NCBI RefSeq assembly: GCF_036417845.1
Contig: NC_089978.1
Coordinates: forward strand, 123,844,183-123,908,182
Direction: 5' to 3'
DNA: 64,000 bases
Source of the DNA: Apteryx mantelli
Taxonomy: Eukaryota; Chordata; Aves; Apterygiformes; Apterygidae
The position numbers and the translations under genes were made by a program. This document shows, piece after piece, positions 12,852 through 27,900 of the stretch (position 1 is its first letter; every line of letters starts with the position of its first letter). The notes under the pieces were generated by a model, which was given only the letters and a program-made list of their open reading frames with translations, searched no databases and was not told the DNA's origin.

Positions 12852-15800
12852 GTGAGGGGCGCGCCCGCGCGCCGCCCCGTCCGTTGGGCGGGGGCCGTTG
12901 AAGGGGGCTCCTGTCGCCGGCCCGAGGCAGGCGGGCGGGGATCGAATCGCAGCAAGGCCGCGTTCCCCCGCTGCGTCCCCCCCCGGCGGCCTGTGCTGGG
13001 GCCTGCGTGGCTAGTGCGGGGGGCGGCGGGGAAGGGCTCCCACCTGCGCGGCCGTTTTCCGGGGGGTCTCTCAGCCCTTCCCCGCGGCCCCCGCGCACCC
13101 CTCCTGCCCCGCCTGGAGAGCTCAGTCCGCCTGTGGTTTCTCTTGCAAAAATGGCGTATGACTTGGCCTAGCCCTGCTGTCCTCCCGTGGCCCTCTGAAC
13201 ACCCCTGGGAGGCTGTTTCCCAGTGCTTTTTTTGAGGGTGCTTCTAAGTCCGAGTGTGTCTGCAATGACAGACTTTCTTTTCTTTGTGTGTGCTAATTTG
13301 CAGTAACTGACATTGGATTATGTTCATCAGTTAATTACCTGCAGTGTCACAAGGTCCTGTTGTCCTGGCTACAAAAAGCGGCCCTCGCCCAGTGTCTCAC
13401 ATAGCTTTGCAGGCCTTGCTGGATCCTGTGCCTTGGCATGTCTGAGCTAGTTCAAAGCCAGCTCCTTGAATACTCCCACAAAACCTAGATGTGGGACTGC
13501 CAGTTTGAGCAAGTGATGTAAATTAACACCCAAACTGCCTTTGTTGCTCACTTAACCCAAGTTAGGTGCTTTTAGATGAAGCATTTCCAGTGAAACTATA
13601 AGGAAAAGTGGGAGACTCCCTCCAGGAATCCTTACCTTGGAGCCTTTTTGTGTTAACAGCACAGAAACTGTATGCCTCAGAGCAGAGACCAACACATTTG
13701 TTCAGGGAGCGCAGCACTGCTGTTTTGGATGATGATTTGTGCTAACGTTCAGGTGCTGGCATAATGCCACATCTGGTTCGCAAACACATTTCTCCTCTAG
13801 TATTAGATTGGGTATTTTTGTATATTGTGAACTGTGGACATGTGCTTGGGGGATAATTCCAGTTCCTTCAGAGAAAGTTTAGAAGAAAACCTGTGATAGA
13901 ATAAGTTACCCACTCTGAAAGCTTTCTCTGAAACTCCATTTTATCAGCGGCTGGTTTATGCCTTGAATTTGAATGATTTAGGTACATCCTTAAAATATAT
14001 AGGATTTCTCTAGGAATTAATATTTCCAAATTGCTGAATTTAAAACTTATGCCAGTAAAACAACATACTGATAACTTTGTTTCAGACAAAACAAAAATTT
14101 ATAAAAATAATATTTAAAACACATTAAACACTGTTTTGACCATCTATTCTTATCTTTAATTGTCCTTTTCATTTAGTATAATCATCCCTTTGAAGATGAT
14201 TTACTTATTTCCATGGAAACTCTCACTTATGATACACCTGATGGTAAGAACTTCTTAAAGTTTCAATATTTACATGCTGGGTATTTAGACTTACTGAAGC
14301 ATACAACTGTTGATGGTTATATGATGTCTCATTTCAACCAATACTGAATTTTGTCTACTCAGGTATGTAATTTCATATGTAAACTTTGACATGTGCATAT
14401 AAATATTTGGAAAATTTGTTTATGGGCACCATTTTAGTCTGTGTGCTGTGTTTTAGATAATGAAAAAGAGTTAGTAGCAAAGCTCAGGAGAAAAATGATT
14501 AATATTTGGATGACTTGCAGGGTAAAAAATCAAAATGAAGGAGAAGACTGAAGGGAAAGGAGGAATGGAGGTATTATGAAGTTGATATGCATGATTGGAT
14601 TCTGTAGTTTGAGCTTTTAATATTTTGAAGGCTGCTGTAAAGTGATAAATTTCTAGTATGTCAAATGTCAGGGTGGAATGGGTAAATAGTCCCTTCTTTA
14701 ATATTACACTGAGCATTCATGTGGCTAGCATAAATCTATACCATGTTGTGCCATGTCATGGTTTTCCAGTGTCTCATTGTAACTGTCGATCTGTTTTAGA
14801 ATGATTAATGCATACAGAGAGCTTACTGCAAAACAACTGTTGTTCTAAAATAGATTGCGCTAAGTTTTAATGGGAGTTGTGACTTAGTAGCTGGGTGATA
14901 TTCCTGGGAGATGAAATGTTCTGGAAGTTTTTCTTCTCACTGAAGTGAGGATTATGAAATATAAATTACCTCCCCAGTTGTTAAAAAAGAACTTATTGGA
15001 CATACACACAAAGTAGTACAACACTGTCAAGTACTATGTAAATGTTACATATTGCTTACTTTCTAAAGGCATTTTTAGACTGGTAAGTTTGCATTTTATA
15101 GCATTTTGTTTGTTATGTGGTGTGTGTGTGTGTTTACACAGAGAGAAATAAAATGTATACGGTATTGTAATACTCAGTTTTGGATTTGTAAAGGTTTGGT
15201 TATGTGTTCAGTTTAGTAACCTTTGCTCACATTTCCTATGAATATAAATCTCATTCCTTAACAGAGACCCATGAAGCCTTAACTATGCCACGTGTTAAAT
15301 AAATCTTATTTATTTATTAAGTAAAATAACTTTCCCCTCCCCAGGGCTGTAATGCTCTTTGGGTTTTAGCTCAATGTTGTTAGGTGGACTCAGTATTTGA
15401 TTTTTCTGACTTCTCAATTTTAACTTAAATTTATAATATTCTTTTGTTTTCCTGTAAATTTTTGTTTTAACGATTGTTTTGGCGATTGTTTGGATCTAAT
15501 AACATTTTGTTGTTAGGTAATATGTTCTTCCTAAATATTGCATTTGTTAGAAAGCTACTCAATATAGACTAACAGTGTTATATATAAAGCTATATTTGTA
15601 TTAACCTTTCTTGTTATTTCTAGGACCAAAACAATGGGGGGAAGTGTCAACCAAAAGCCTTAAAAAATGGAGGAAGAAAATACTTAAGGTATCTAATAAT
15701 ACAGTCCTACTATGCAGTTAAAATGTAAAAACATTTCTTTATCATTTTTGTATATTTTATATACTCTTTTTATATATATATATAAACATACAGGAATATA

Positions 15801-15964
15801 TTCTAATCTTTCTGTGCCACTTAATATTTGCAGGAGGTGTTAATCAATGAAGTCAATAACTTTTAAAATAAAGTTTTATGGTAGGTTGCTTTTGATTGTC
15901 AGATGAGATAGACTGAAATAGCAGACCATTTACCTTTGTCTACACCACCGATAAATCTGGAAAA

Positions 15965-15995
<31 letters not shown>

Positions 15996-18900
15996 TAAAA
16001 AAAAAAAGGAACATGTCCTTTTGCATCAGAATATTGCCATTGAAGTTAACATGTATTTGAAGTAGAATGTTTTGGTTCTGGTAATCAGTTTTTCAGTTCC
16101 AAGGGCCTTACTGGTCTAATCTGTAAAACAGTGCTAGATACTAAAATATCTTTGCAGTCTCAGCGCTCGGTGTCTGTATCAGGATAAAGTCATTACTGTT
16201 TTGGGCCTGCTCTCTGTATGTTTTCATTCTGAGTATTGTTGTTAAACAAGCAATCGCTTCTTTTTGAAGTGAATCGTATACTGCAAAACTGCCAAAGACT
16301 ACATTGCTTCTAATAAATACATGCTATGCAATAATGTATCATGTTCACTTTGCTGTTTCCATATGTAAATCTTTTGACACACACAACATTAGTCAACATG
16401 AAGTTATTCTGTACACATCAAATATTATTTATTTTGGTTTTAAAATATAACACGCACATGTTGCTTGCCTTGAAATCTAGAAATATAATGTAAAATTATT
16501 AAAGCTGAAATAGCGACACGCATTTTCTTTTCCTAAACTCCTCCATATGAACTAACCAGTGAATTTGATCAAGAACTCTGTGTTTCCCAAATAACCATAA
16601 AAAGGCAGCCTGCTGCCCCTTCCACAGTATCTGTCTAAAAAGCTAAGTTACGCGGTGTTCCTTGACAGCTAACACAGAAGCTGCTCTGAACCCCACAGAG
16701 TGGGAGGATGGGGAGTGAAATTCAGTCTTGGAGAGCAGGATGGGATTTAGTGGGGGGAGAAAAGGAGTTGTATCTCCCTCTCCCTTCAGCCCCTGGTAAT
16801 ACCTTGGGTAGCAGGTACTAAGGGTCCCAACAGGAAATGGCTGCACAGCTTTTTAATCTGAATCCATTAAGGACTATAAAATGAATTCTCTGTGTTAGCC
16901 TGTCATTTGTGCCAAGGTAGCTATAACTTACGTGCTTTTAGTGATTTTAACAGCAGCAATATGGCAAGATGTAAATCAGAGTGAATCATCAGGTAAACTT
17001 TACCATGTATTTGTTGCTTTGCTGGTCAGGCCATGGGAAAGGTGAACAAGATTGAATGGTTATTTAGGAAGTGCCTGATTGTAAAATATGCCAAAGTAAA
17101 TAGAGGCATCATTCAAAATTACTATTCTAAGATTCTTCTGACTTTTTTTTTCTGTTTTAAATTGCAGCATGCTATCAGAAGTCGGAAGAGTGCAGGTAAA
17201 GTGTTTTTAAAAAAAAAAAAAAATAGGTGCTGTAAAAGATCTTATCCAAAAGAATCTTGACTTAATAGATTATGTCCTGTTTTTAAGTCAGACTCTTCCA
17301 GATACTCACAATTAATGCTTATGTTCTTAAAGATTCTGAAATGTCATTAAGAGTGCTTAAAATGAATAAATACATTATAACTGATGTTGCTATCAGCATA
17401 AGTTGATTAAAATAATCTACTCTTATCAGTTACACAGACAGCTTTTTGTTATTATGCTTGCAACATTTGTCAGATGTTAAGTGAATCTAAAAATTCCAAC
17501 CCTGATTTATATTGCTGTACATGTGGAAGAATTTGGAATTTGCTAGCTTTTAAAAAATACCTGGAGAAGAGTACATATTTGAAAATGTGTATTAAAAGAA
17601 TTTCATGAGGTTGAAAAGCTAGCTATCTAAAACTTAGTGATTATTCTGTGTCCTGAATGAATCAGGCTACCTACAGAAAAAGTAGTATATAGTTACTTCA
17701 TTAAAGATAGAGTATCATTATGTAAGTCAAATTAAGACTGCACTCCCGAGTTTAATTCTGATACTTGTTAATCTTCAGATGTCAAACTTCCTCCTTTTGC
17801 ATTGTCTTGAGAAGCTGTATGTTCAGATAAAATACATGTTTTTACCAGGCTAAATGACATCTTGCATGGGAAAATTTTGATGTATGGTACAGTAAGAGTG
17901 TGTTGGATTTTGTTCTCTTTACATTTTGAGGATTTTTTTTTAATGTGCTATTTATATTATGACATTCACCTGAGAAACTTTTATGCTGAAGGTTTGAGAC
18001 CAAAACAAAACCAGGTATCTTCCCCTTCCTCCACAATTGTACCAAAAAAATCTGTCTGTACAGGATTCAAGTGTGTATACGTTAGACCAGCCTACAAAAA
18101 TAAAATATTGAACTGGGAAATAAGGGTTTGGTACAAAAAAATTCAGATGGTCAGACACCTGACTGCTAAGTTTCAGAAAATGTGTGTTCACAGGTTTGAG
18201 CAGCAATAAAATGACTGGGTAGGACCTGCAGTGAAACTTAGAAAGAAACAGTGTCTAGCAATCTTTTTTTTTTTAAAGTTAGCATATTTGAAGTCTTAAG
18301 CAAGTCATTTTTTTGCTATTGTTAATCTTTGGGTTTTGACCTAAGGTCTGAACGGCTTAGAAGCACCTGTTGAAGGAATTTGCTTCACAGGATTTCTTTA
18401 AAGCTATAAAGCTTGGTCTAACTATTTCTTTCATCTATTGTTCTGCATTATAGATAAGGAGACTAGGAGAAAACTTCATAACTTACATCTTTTTTTTGCT
18501 ACTTCTCATTCAATTTAAGCAAAGTCTTTCATATTTAGTTATGTTTTAAGCTATTCTAGGAAAGAAATATTTAACTTCAATATTGAAGGTGGAGGAATAG
18601 CACCAGTGTTAACTGCTATAAAGAAAAAAACACTTACAGATTTTTATTTATCCATGCATGTTTATATGTACTGTAAAAGATAGAATCTCCTGGGTCACGG
18701 TCAGCAGTGATTTTTTTTGGTTGGTGGTGTATGTTGCACTCAAAAAAAAAAAAAGAAAAGAAAAAGAAAAAAAGGAGACATACCTACTTCTGCCTACGAA
18801 TTATTAAAATTAATATGAAAATTTGACCTAATCTTGTTCTATACTCTTAGATTGTCTTGATGTATGTGTTACCAATTAGGCTACACAAACTTATGTGCTA

Positions 18901-21900
18901 TTCATCGTTAACATGTAAAGTAACTTTACGAGACTCAGATGTAATGTATGTAATGAGCCCCTTCACTTTGAATATAACTGGAGTTTATTATTTGATTCAC
19001 AATTCTGAATTTTTACTATTCGTTTGAATGGTATTTGCAAGTTTTCTTTGTTTTGGGTATATTGTCTGATACCCCTATTAAGTTTTGTTGGGTTAAATGA
19101 CAGTTCTTTGAGTAGTTTTTATATGGAAGTTCTGAGCATTGGAGGACCAAGTATGTTAAATTTCAGACTCCAAAAAGAGCAATATTTATCATACATTTTC
19201 CACTTAATTTTTCCTTTCCTTGAGCAGAAAGATTTTTAAAGCAAAACATCCTCTGTGATGTTTCATAGGTCTTGCTCTGTAGGGATGGAGATAGGAATTT
19301 TAATTGGACATCACTATTTTTGTGATTTCCTGTGTTCTCAGCTTAGAAAAGTTGGGAAAATGCTTTATTCAGCTTCTAAGAATATGTTAGTATTTTTTAA
19401 GTGAAGCACTGATGTAGTATATATTTGCAAAATAACCAAGATAAATTCCTATCCTGAGAAGTTCCCAAGCTGAAACCTGATCCTGCTGATTATATAATAT
19501 TCATGATTAACTTTATGTGTGGGAGTTGTATCATAGCCCAGTGTCCTACTCTTCCACTTATGTAGGCATATGCATCTTCTATTATCTGCTGGGGGGAGGG
19601 TGATGTTTGTGACATTCTTGTAAGCTAGTTAGGAAAATAAATCTAAATGAAACTACTTAAGATGGATTTGCAAATGGTTGGAACACTGTGCTTAGAATAG
19701 TTATCATTATATATTATATTATATTATTATATATATTATATTAGTCTGTGCTCAAACTGAGGGGGAAACATGAGATTTTTTTTCCAGGACCTGTCCTGAG
19801 CACATTATTAGTTCATACTTTCATTAAGTAAATGACAGAGAACAGAATATCCTTGATTAACTTGCAGATGATGCCAAGTAGGGAGGACCACTGTGAAAGA
19901 TATCCTGCAGACAAATTGGAGGATGGAAGGGGGGGGGAGAACAGAACTTTTTGTAGTTTTGTGAAGACAAGTTCAAAGTAATAGACTTGTGTAGGAATAA
20001 TCTGCTGCAGGAGGCTGGTAAAGGCTGGTTAAGCAAGATTGTTGTGAAAATAGCACACTCTGTACTAGAAGATATGCAGGGTGCATAGTATGCAAAGCAT
20101 GCAAAGCAATTTTTCTGCACTGCTCAGCAGTGGTAATGCCTCTGGTGAAGTACTTTGTGCTTTGAATGGTATCTTGGCTAACTGGAATGAGTCAGAAAAA
20201 GAAAAAATGACCAGAGGCACAGGTGATAGCACCTAAAAGGGGAAAAAAAGAAAGAAATGGAGCCCTTAAGTTAGATATTAGAAAAACTTTCCAAACGTAA
20301 GCACAAGAAAGCCCTGAAATAATTTATTAAAGAGTCTACAGAGTTGTTCTTAAAAATAGATTAGGCTTCTCCTAGGGATAAGTTAGGTATAGTCGTTCCT
20401 GCGTTAGAACAGAAGAAAGAATAGACAACATGTTTAGGTCACTTTCCATATGCTCTCTCAAAGTCTTAGAAAACTGGAAATCTTTAGATATATGCTTGGC
20501 GCTATTAAATCATTGGAAGTATTTACAGGAGGAAGTAGTATTTACATGCCTGAGTTAGATGTGATCAAAGTTTTCTCACCATTTAACAAAAAAGAAAAAA
20601 TCGTGTCTGATATTTGACATCAATTTATCTGGAGACAAAATTACAGAAAAGCAGGAACAACAAATTCTGCCTTTAAGAAGAAACTTGTTTACTGGCAGTC
20701 CTGACTAGATTAAGCATATCTGGTAAAGCACATATGTTTTTTTCATTTTTTTTAAGTCTATAACTATCACAAGCGCTCAATCATAAGAAGTGCCACTACA
20801 GTGTTAACACCAGCAGAGTCCGTTTGAAGATTTAAATCCTTCTCTTAGGGAAAGCTCAAATTTCTGTAACTTAAGGAGTATTAACAATAGATTTAGGCAG
20901 TAGTTTTCATGTGCACATCATAACCATATGCATTGTATGCAGACTTGGGGTGTTATACTAGCATTTTCTAGATCCTCTTAAGTCTAACAAAGAGACGGTT
21001 TTTAGCACTAACTTTTTCAGCTATGTTATAACAGTTTTCAATCTGAGTAATTTCAGTAGCAACGCTATCTAGTTTGGAGTCTAATTGCAAAATACAGGCT
21101 TATATAGAGGTCTTTTTGAAGCTAGCTGCTTCTAATTTTTTTAGAAGCTTTAGTGCTTCTAGTGTTGCAATAGCTAATGGAGAACAAGGTACAGATTGAA
21201 ATGTAAAAAAGAGACTTCTGCTTATTAATTTTTAGGTAAATATGGAACTTAGGCTGCTTTTGCACACTATTTCTTCTGCTTCTAATGAAATAAATGGAAA
21301 AAAAATCAAGATTTTGGGTGAGGCTATCTGTGAAAGAAGGCAGACACAGCAATTATGGAAGGTGAAAGTATACTATAAGCCCTCTTGCCAAAACTCAAAA
21401 GAAAGATGCAATAGATAGATTTGGGATTTTTCTCTCTCTTGTGCTTCTCACCATATGCCTAGAAAGCACTTGCAGTTGTCTTCCTTTTCCATAAATGATA
21501 GCGGCTGATAAAGGGACATGATTTTTCTGTTTAGTGTTGTTTCATGGGTTAAGAAGAAAACATAACATGACAGAAGTACATCTTAGCAGAATTAGTCTGT
21601 TTTTTTTGACTCAAACGTTGTTCTGCCACTCATTGTCTATTCTTCGTTCACTTCTATGTATGTGCTCTCTATTTTTTAATGTTTATTAAATATTTCCTGA
21701 ATAAATAAGAATATATATACACAAATGAAGAATTCATGAGTTCAAGTAAAACATTGATCTGCAGCCTATCAAATTCTAAAAGAAGTATTTCTTTCTTCCC
21801 ATGCATGCTAAGAAATATCAAAGCAACAGACCAGTGGTTTTGAAGATGAACGTTCAAAAGTGCATCAGGTAGGGGACACCATCCTGCACCCACTTTTTAA

Positions 21901-24900
21901 GTCTCTTTAGAGAAAATACACTTATGTAGTCATAGCCTAACAGCTAAGAAATTAATTAAAACCAGGTGGTCCTGTACCATAGCTATAAAATTAGATTTTA
22001 CAGACCTATTAATTGCAGAATAAAATTACTTTATTCTTTTAAAGTACTTTTAATAAAATTAAAGGCTTAATGTTTTTCACCCATAAACACTGAACCAAAA
22101 TACGTAATCTTTTAAATAAATCACTGCAATTGTTCAAACTTCAGGTATCTTATTAAACAATTGTTTTTATGTTTTTCCTCAGAATGTAATACTTTAAGTG
22201 CCTACCCCATTGATATTCTGGGTCTCCAAGCTGTTTTTTCTTCATTAGAAGCAGAGAAAAAAATCTGGCTCTAGTATTTTGAAGGAACTCATAGTTGGGC
22301 AGAAATGGGCTATTTCACAGTTAATTTCTTTTCCTTTTGACAGAGTGTCTCAAAGAATATTAAAAGACCAATATTTGTTTAAATCTGCAGTTATGTTTGA
22401 TATTTTCTGCTTTTTGAGCAGGTTCCGTTTTTTAAAATGTACTGTAATGTTCTTTCCTCTTATTAAATGTTGGCAGTTGCATTTTTATTTCATTTTTGAA
22501 GAGTAATTCATACTGCTTATGTAAAAGGGTATGTGAAAGTAAGCTTTGTGCGTGTTTCATGTAATTACATGTCCTTCCATTTAATAGCCATGGGTTTCAG
22601 CTGAATTCTGGTCTCTATTTACATTTATTTAAAGTGAGAGGGAGCAGTTGGACATAGGTTTTTAAGCCATCAAATGTCTTTTTAGTTAGGCAATATAGGT
22701 CTAATTTTTCCTGTAAACTGTGTTGACATCTAGAACAGTTGCTTTTGACACTTGATCTTTTTAAGGAGAAAATACTCCACATTTGAAGAGTGATGGGCAA
22801 TCTCATTGGTCAGGCACTCCTAATTACTTGTTCTGTGTTGGTGATAGAATTGTCTGATTTTATTGGTGCAATTTTAACCCAAAATACACTTTTACAATTG
22901 ATCTAAGCAGAACAATAGCTTTTTAGATCTGTTGGGTTTTTTTTTTCTTTTTTAAAAGAAATCCTCAAGAATATGATACTAGATGTAGATTGGAAACCTT
23001 TACAAAAGGCTCCTCGTCCATAATAATGAGCTTTTTATGTAGCTGTCAGAATTCTAGAAAACGGACAAAAACAAATATTATATATAGTATTGTTTAAAGG
23101 TGGCTACGAAGAAATTTTCCTGATACATTGAAACAAAGAAAATCGCTAGTACATACTGATAAAGATCTGGTGATTAAAACTCATCTGTCAGCTGTTTTCA
23201 CAATTATACTTTTTTGTTGTGTAATAGCTGCCTTCTCTTTTTGGCTTATTTGTCTGAATATAGAAGGACTGGGTGAAAAACTCGGTTTTCCTCACATCCG
23301 AGTAATCAGATGTGAATCAAAACAACATGTGTACAGGTTTATTGGCAAAGATGATGTCATTTAGGCACAGTTTGTGTAGTACAACTGATTTTCTTCCAAA
23401 ACTTGATGAACTAATGAGAGCAGAAAAACTCTACGGACAAGTTAATATAGCATATGCTACAAAGTCTTAAAATGCCTTTCCTGTGCTTTTAAGGTATCTT
23501 ATGAGAAGTCTTCTGTTGATGCATCTGATATAGGTAGGTTTTTTGATTTACTTTTCAGTTTCTTTGGAAAAGATTGGAAATAACTGTTTTTCATAATTCT
23601 CTAATAATTTTAATCTGTGTTCTATGCCTTTCAGAAGGTAGAGAATAAGGATAGTAAGAGACTGAGTTATTGGTAATACTATTGATGCAATATCCACATT
23701 TCTCTTCAAATCTCAGTCCTGAATCCCTGGTATGTTGGCTGAAGAGTCAGCATAGAATATGTTCAATTGCCTTTTCTTAATAAATTGAAAGGAAAGATGA
23801 GATCAAAATTTTGGCATAAGTGGAAATAAACATTTTATTAATAATTAAAAATATGAAAATTAATTTCTAGTTGATCTGGTAAAAAAGGGTATTGAACTGA
23901 GCTTCAACATTGTCTTTTCAATATGTGAGAAGATCAACCATCTTTTATTCAATATTTGTACAGCTTCTATATCAGGCTCATATCATGTCTGCAAAGTTTT
24001 GGTAGTTTTGACCTTATGTTCTCAAATAATTATTTGACTGCAATAATTACGGATAACAATAAGTGACTGTTTTAAAACTTTTCTCAAGTAGTAAGTTTTA
24101 GACAAGCTTTTATATATTCAGGATAAAGATCTTAATATTTTGCATAAATTAAAATATGACTAGATGGTACCAAGCATTTAACTCTAATTATTAAAGAGCA
24201 GTTGCAGCATTATGGGTAGCTGGATGCTTCATATTTCTTTGTTGAGAGTAAATAGCAATCTGTAGATGCTGAATTTAGTCCTTTTATCATTTGAGAGGAT
24301 AAGTTCAAATATCTGTATCTGAATGATAAAACAGACTTTCTGCAAACTTAGGAAATGTGACTGTGCATTTTCTCAGACTGCATGATGAAATATAGGAAAT
24401 AAATTTCAGAAGCATCTGTAGCTTAGGTTCTGTAAGCTTCTTTTTATTTTTTGTTTTTTTTTTCCCACTCATGGGATAAATGAGTGGTACAGTTCAGACT
24501 CTCGTATCTTCATAGCAGAGTACAATAATATGATTACTCACTCCTCCTCCTTTTCTTGTGAATGTTCTAAGGAAAGGCTAGAGAGAATTATAGCAACCTC
24601 AGTGAATCTCAACTCTCTCCAAATAAAGTAAGACCTAAACATCAACTTCTTTAGAAGTGTGAGATTTAGATTAGTCACTTGAAAATGGAATTTCAGTCTA
24701 CAGCTCTTCTTAACGTATAAGCAGTTAGCCATAGGGTTTGTTAACTGTTAGAAGAAAAGCTATCTTTAGCTGCTTTAGCTAAAACTTCATCTTTAGCAGT
24801 TTTATTCACTCTTCAGTATTCATACTGGATGTTTCACACTTCTCAGTGAAGGCAGTATTCCTTTCAGGTATTATAAAGTATTTTTGTTGTGGAAAGTATG

Positions 24901-27900
24901 TAAAGACCATCAGTTGCAGGTACAAATAAAGTGAAGCCGCTCCAACCAATAGCTGTAGGTATTGGTCTGCACTTAATAATGAAAGTTATTAGATCCACCT
25001 TTGATTTCACAGGAAGTAGCATGGCAAAGTATAGTAATATCTGGAAAATTCCTTGGATCCATTAGAATAGGAACACATAGAAATGAATTTCTTTGGAGAG
25101 AAGGGTGGAAGTTCATATCTGAATTATATATTATCCAAGTGTGTTGTAGTTTAGAAGATCATACTGAAGTCGAAAGTTAACATTGATAGCTCCCTTACTA
25201 ACATGCTCATCACTTAAGTATGACCTCTCTTTTAAGTAATGATAATGTATTGCATGCAGCTACAGTGAAATAACTTCCTGTATTACAGGATAGATTTTCC
25301 AGAGAGAAAAATGTGAATCTTCATTTTTTCCTCTCGTTTCTGCAGTTGAGGAACGAAGGTTTTGCCTAACTTTCCTTTTAGCCCTTAAAAACACTCTAAG
25401 CTCCCCTGGTGAAGATATTTAAGTTTTTTTCCATTCTCTGCTGTGCCATGGTCCTCTGCTAATAAAGTTCCTGTGATCTGAAGTCTGATTGATCATCCAG
25501 TGAATAATAAATCATGCTAAAATTATACTTCTGCAAAGTTTTACACTTAGAGTATTCAGCTTTCAAACAGACCAATTCTTTCTACAAAATAGGGTGTTTT
25601 CTGACATTTTGTTATTGGCATGATGGAGTCAAGCATTCCTGTCTGTGCACTAGAGTTAACTTTACAGCTTAGACCCCCCCTTGTTTATATAGTGGTCTAG
25701 TCTGGTTATCTCACTGACTGTTTAGGGAGTATTCTCCCACTTTTGTGCCTGTTAATTCTGGAGGAAGAAATGGCAGAAAAAGAGGAATTACGACAGGAAC
25801 TTGAGGCCAAAACTTCTCCAGATGAAAACATTACAATTCTTATTGCTTCCTCTACTATTGATGCTTAGTAACTTTGAGTTCCTGTACATAAAATGACTAC
25901 AACTTTATCTTCTATCAGCCATGTGGAAAGAAACTGAGAATCTGATAGGTTTGGGTTTCAATCCCAATAAAATAACTTTACTGGTGTTAGGTAGACTGTG
26001 GAAGCCAAGGAGAACATTATGATCTGCTCCCTCTGATTGCTCAGCGGTTTCACCAGAGGATGCCAAACTGTGTTGTCTCCCACAACAATGGTATTTTTTT
26101 CGTATGTATCCTTACCCGAACTGTGGCAGCAGTAGCCCACAGAGCTTTAGGTGATGATTGCCCTGATAAGGGAAAAAGAATGGGAGAGCGGATTAGCTTG
26201 GAAAACAACTTTGTTCTGTTGTTATTGATATAAGAATAGCATAAACAGACAGTAATGTAGGTACCATTACTATTTTCAGGCCAAGTTCTCCCCCCCCCCC
26301 CTTCTTTTCCCTTTCAGGGCAACTCTCCTTCTGTCCTCTTTCTTTTCCCTGCAGTAAATTGGATAAATATATACCAGCCAAGGAAATTTAGAAATCAGGG
26401 CTTACATTGCAGTCAAAAGTTGTGTGATCTTGAAGGACTGAGGCTTTAGGTAATGATGAATTGGAATTTCTAGCTACTTCTAGCACAAAAAAAGTTATGT
26501 CTCATTAGCAAAACTACACATAGAATACCTAGAAATGGAGTTGGAAGTTTTGGACTTGGTTTTGAGCATTCTCAAGTCTCTTTCTTACTTCTCACCTTGC
26601 CAGTTCTAAGGCAGTCTTGACAATAACAAACTAACAAAAGGAAGTGGTAGAAGAAGGTGACAATGTCCCTTTCCTTAGTATCTTTTTTGGAATATTTAGG
26701 AATGTAGGGGGAAAGAAGTGGGAGGAATACATGAAGGAATACTTTTACAAAGCAATGCTTTGAAGAGAGAAAGAGAGAACTGGTTACAGATAAGTTATCT
26801 TCACTCTTCTTTGTTCCTCTCAAAAGTTATTAATGAGCCTATAAACCGTGGTCTTCAGTTGGACTTGAAATGGGAATGTAATTCAGAAAAAGCTTTAGTG
26901 TGGAGAACGGTTTTGTAAAATGAAAACAGTTTAACCAGTAAGTTGTACAGTGTTTATTTAAAAACTTTTCTAAAACTGTCTTCATTTTGTTTTAGAGTTC
27001 AACCAAGTTTTATTTAGTGTTTATCTTAAAATTGTAGGTGAAGAAAGTGATGCCGATATAGTTTCAGTTAGAAGAAAATTTGAAGACATTCACTTCCAGG
27101 TAAAAGTTTCAGTTCCTGTTTGCTAATGTGATGGAATAATTTTGTGTTCAATTGAATAGTTCAACTATTTGAGTAGCTTATACATGCCTGAAGGGATAAT
27201 GTACCATCAGCAGAAGACTCTGAGGTCTGCGGCTTAATGCACCTTTGTAGTCAGTATAGAACATGGGAGGTTCAAAAAGTAATGTCATGAAGAGCAATAT
27301 GAAATAATTTTTGTGTTGGTATTATTAGTACACCAGAGAAAACTATAAAATATTTTGTACAGAACAGGTGACCCTGAAAGTCTGTTGTAGGTATGGAAAA
27401 AGAATACTGTAACTAGGTGAATCATTAAGTGAAGAGAAAACACTTCTAAAAAATATGATTGTTCACTGCAGAGTCTAAAGTAAAGAGGAAACACAATTTA
27501 AAAAATAAATTTGAAGTAGTGGCTACCACAGCAAAAACAGACTAGACTCTTCCGCTGTTGTTTCACAAAACTAGAGTATGGGTATTAGGACTACCCTGCT
27601 TCAGAAAGGCAGAGTTTCATTGTTGGAAGACGTTTATGATTTATTATCAAGTGCTTTTACTTTTTAAGTAGAGCTGCATTATAAAGAACAATTTCCTTTG
27701 TACATGAATTCCTGAGGTGTTAATAATATTGTGTAAATATTTTTAGCCATAATTACTAGTGCTCTGTAACCTATCACTAGGACTTTTGAGGGGTTTTTTG
27801 CTCAGTGGGTGTTGTGAGGCAGAGAGAGGTTTCCTCTGGATCAATAAACTAGCTAGTTATCTCTTGTTATAGGTTTTCACATACAGTTTTTTCTCAGTTT

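Larger units (their letters stand above)
12190..13130 (+). promoter_or_regulatory. CpG island and HJURP promoter
   Basis: This is the only strongly GC- and CpG-rich block in the window, in an otherwise AT-rich sequence. It covers upstream DNA, exon 1 and the start of intron 1. No TATA box is evident near the ATG, as is usual for CpG-island genes. It contains five CCAAT boxes, a TGACGTG CRE-like site at 12,551 and a CHR-like TTTGAA. The long open frames seen here on both strands follow from the base composition. Confidence 0.85.

Noticed and set aside
12200-12955. 251-codon open frame on the - strand over the HJURP promoter
   Set aside because: It follows from GC-rich composition and tandem repeats in the CpG island; it is Pro/Arg/Ala low complexity with no domain.
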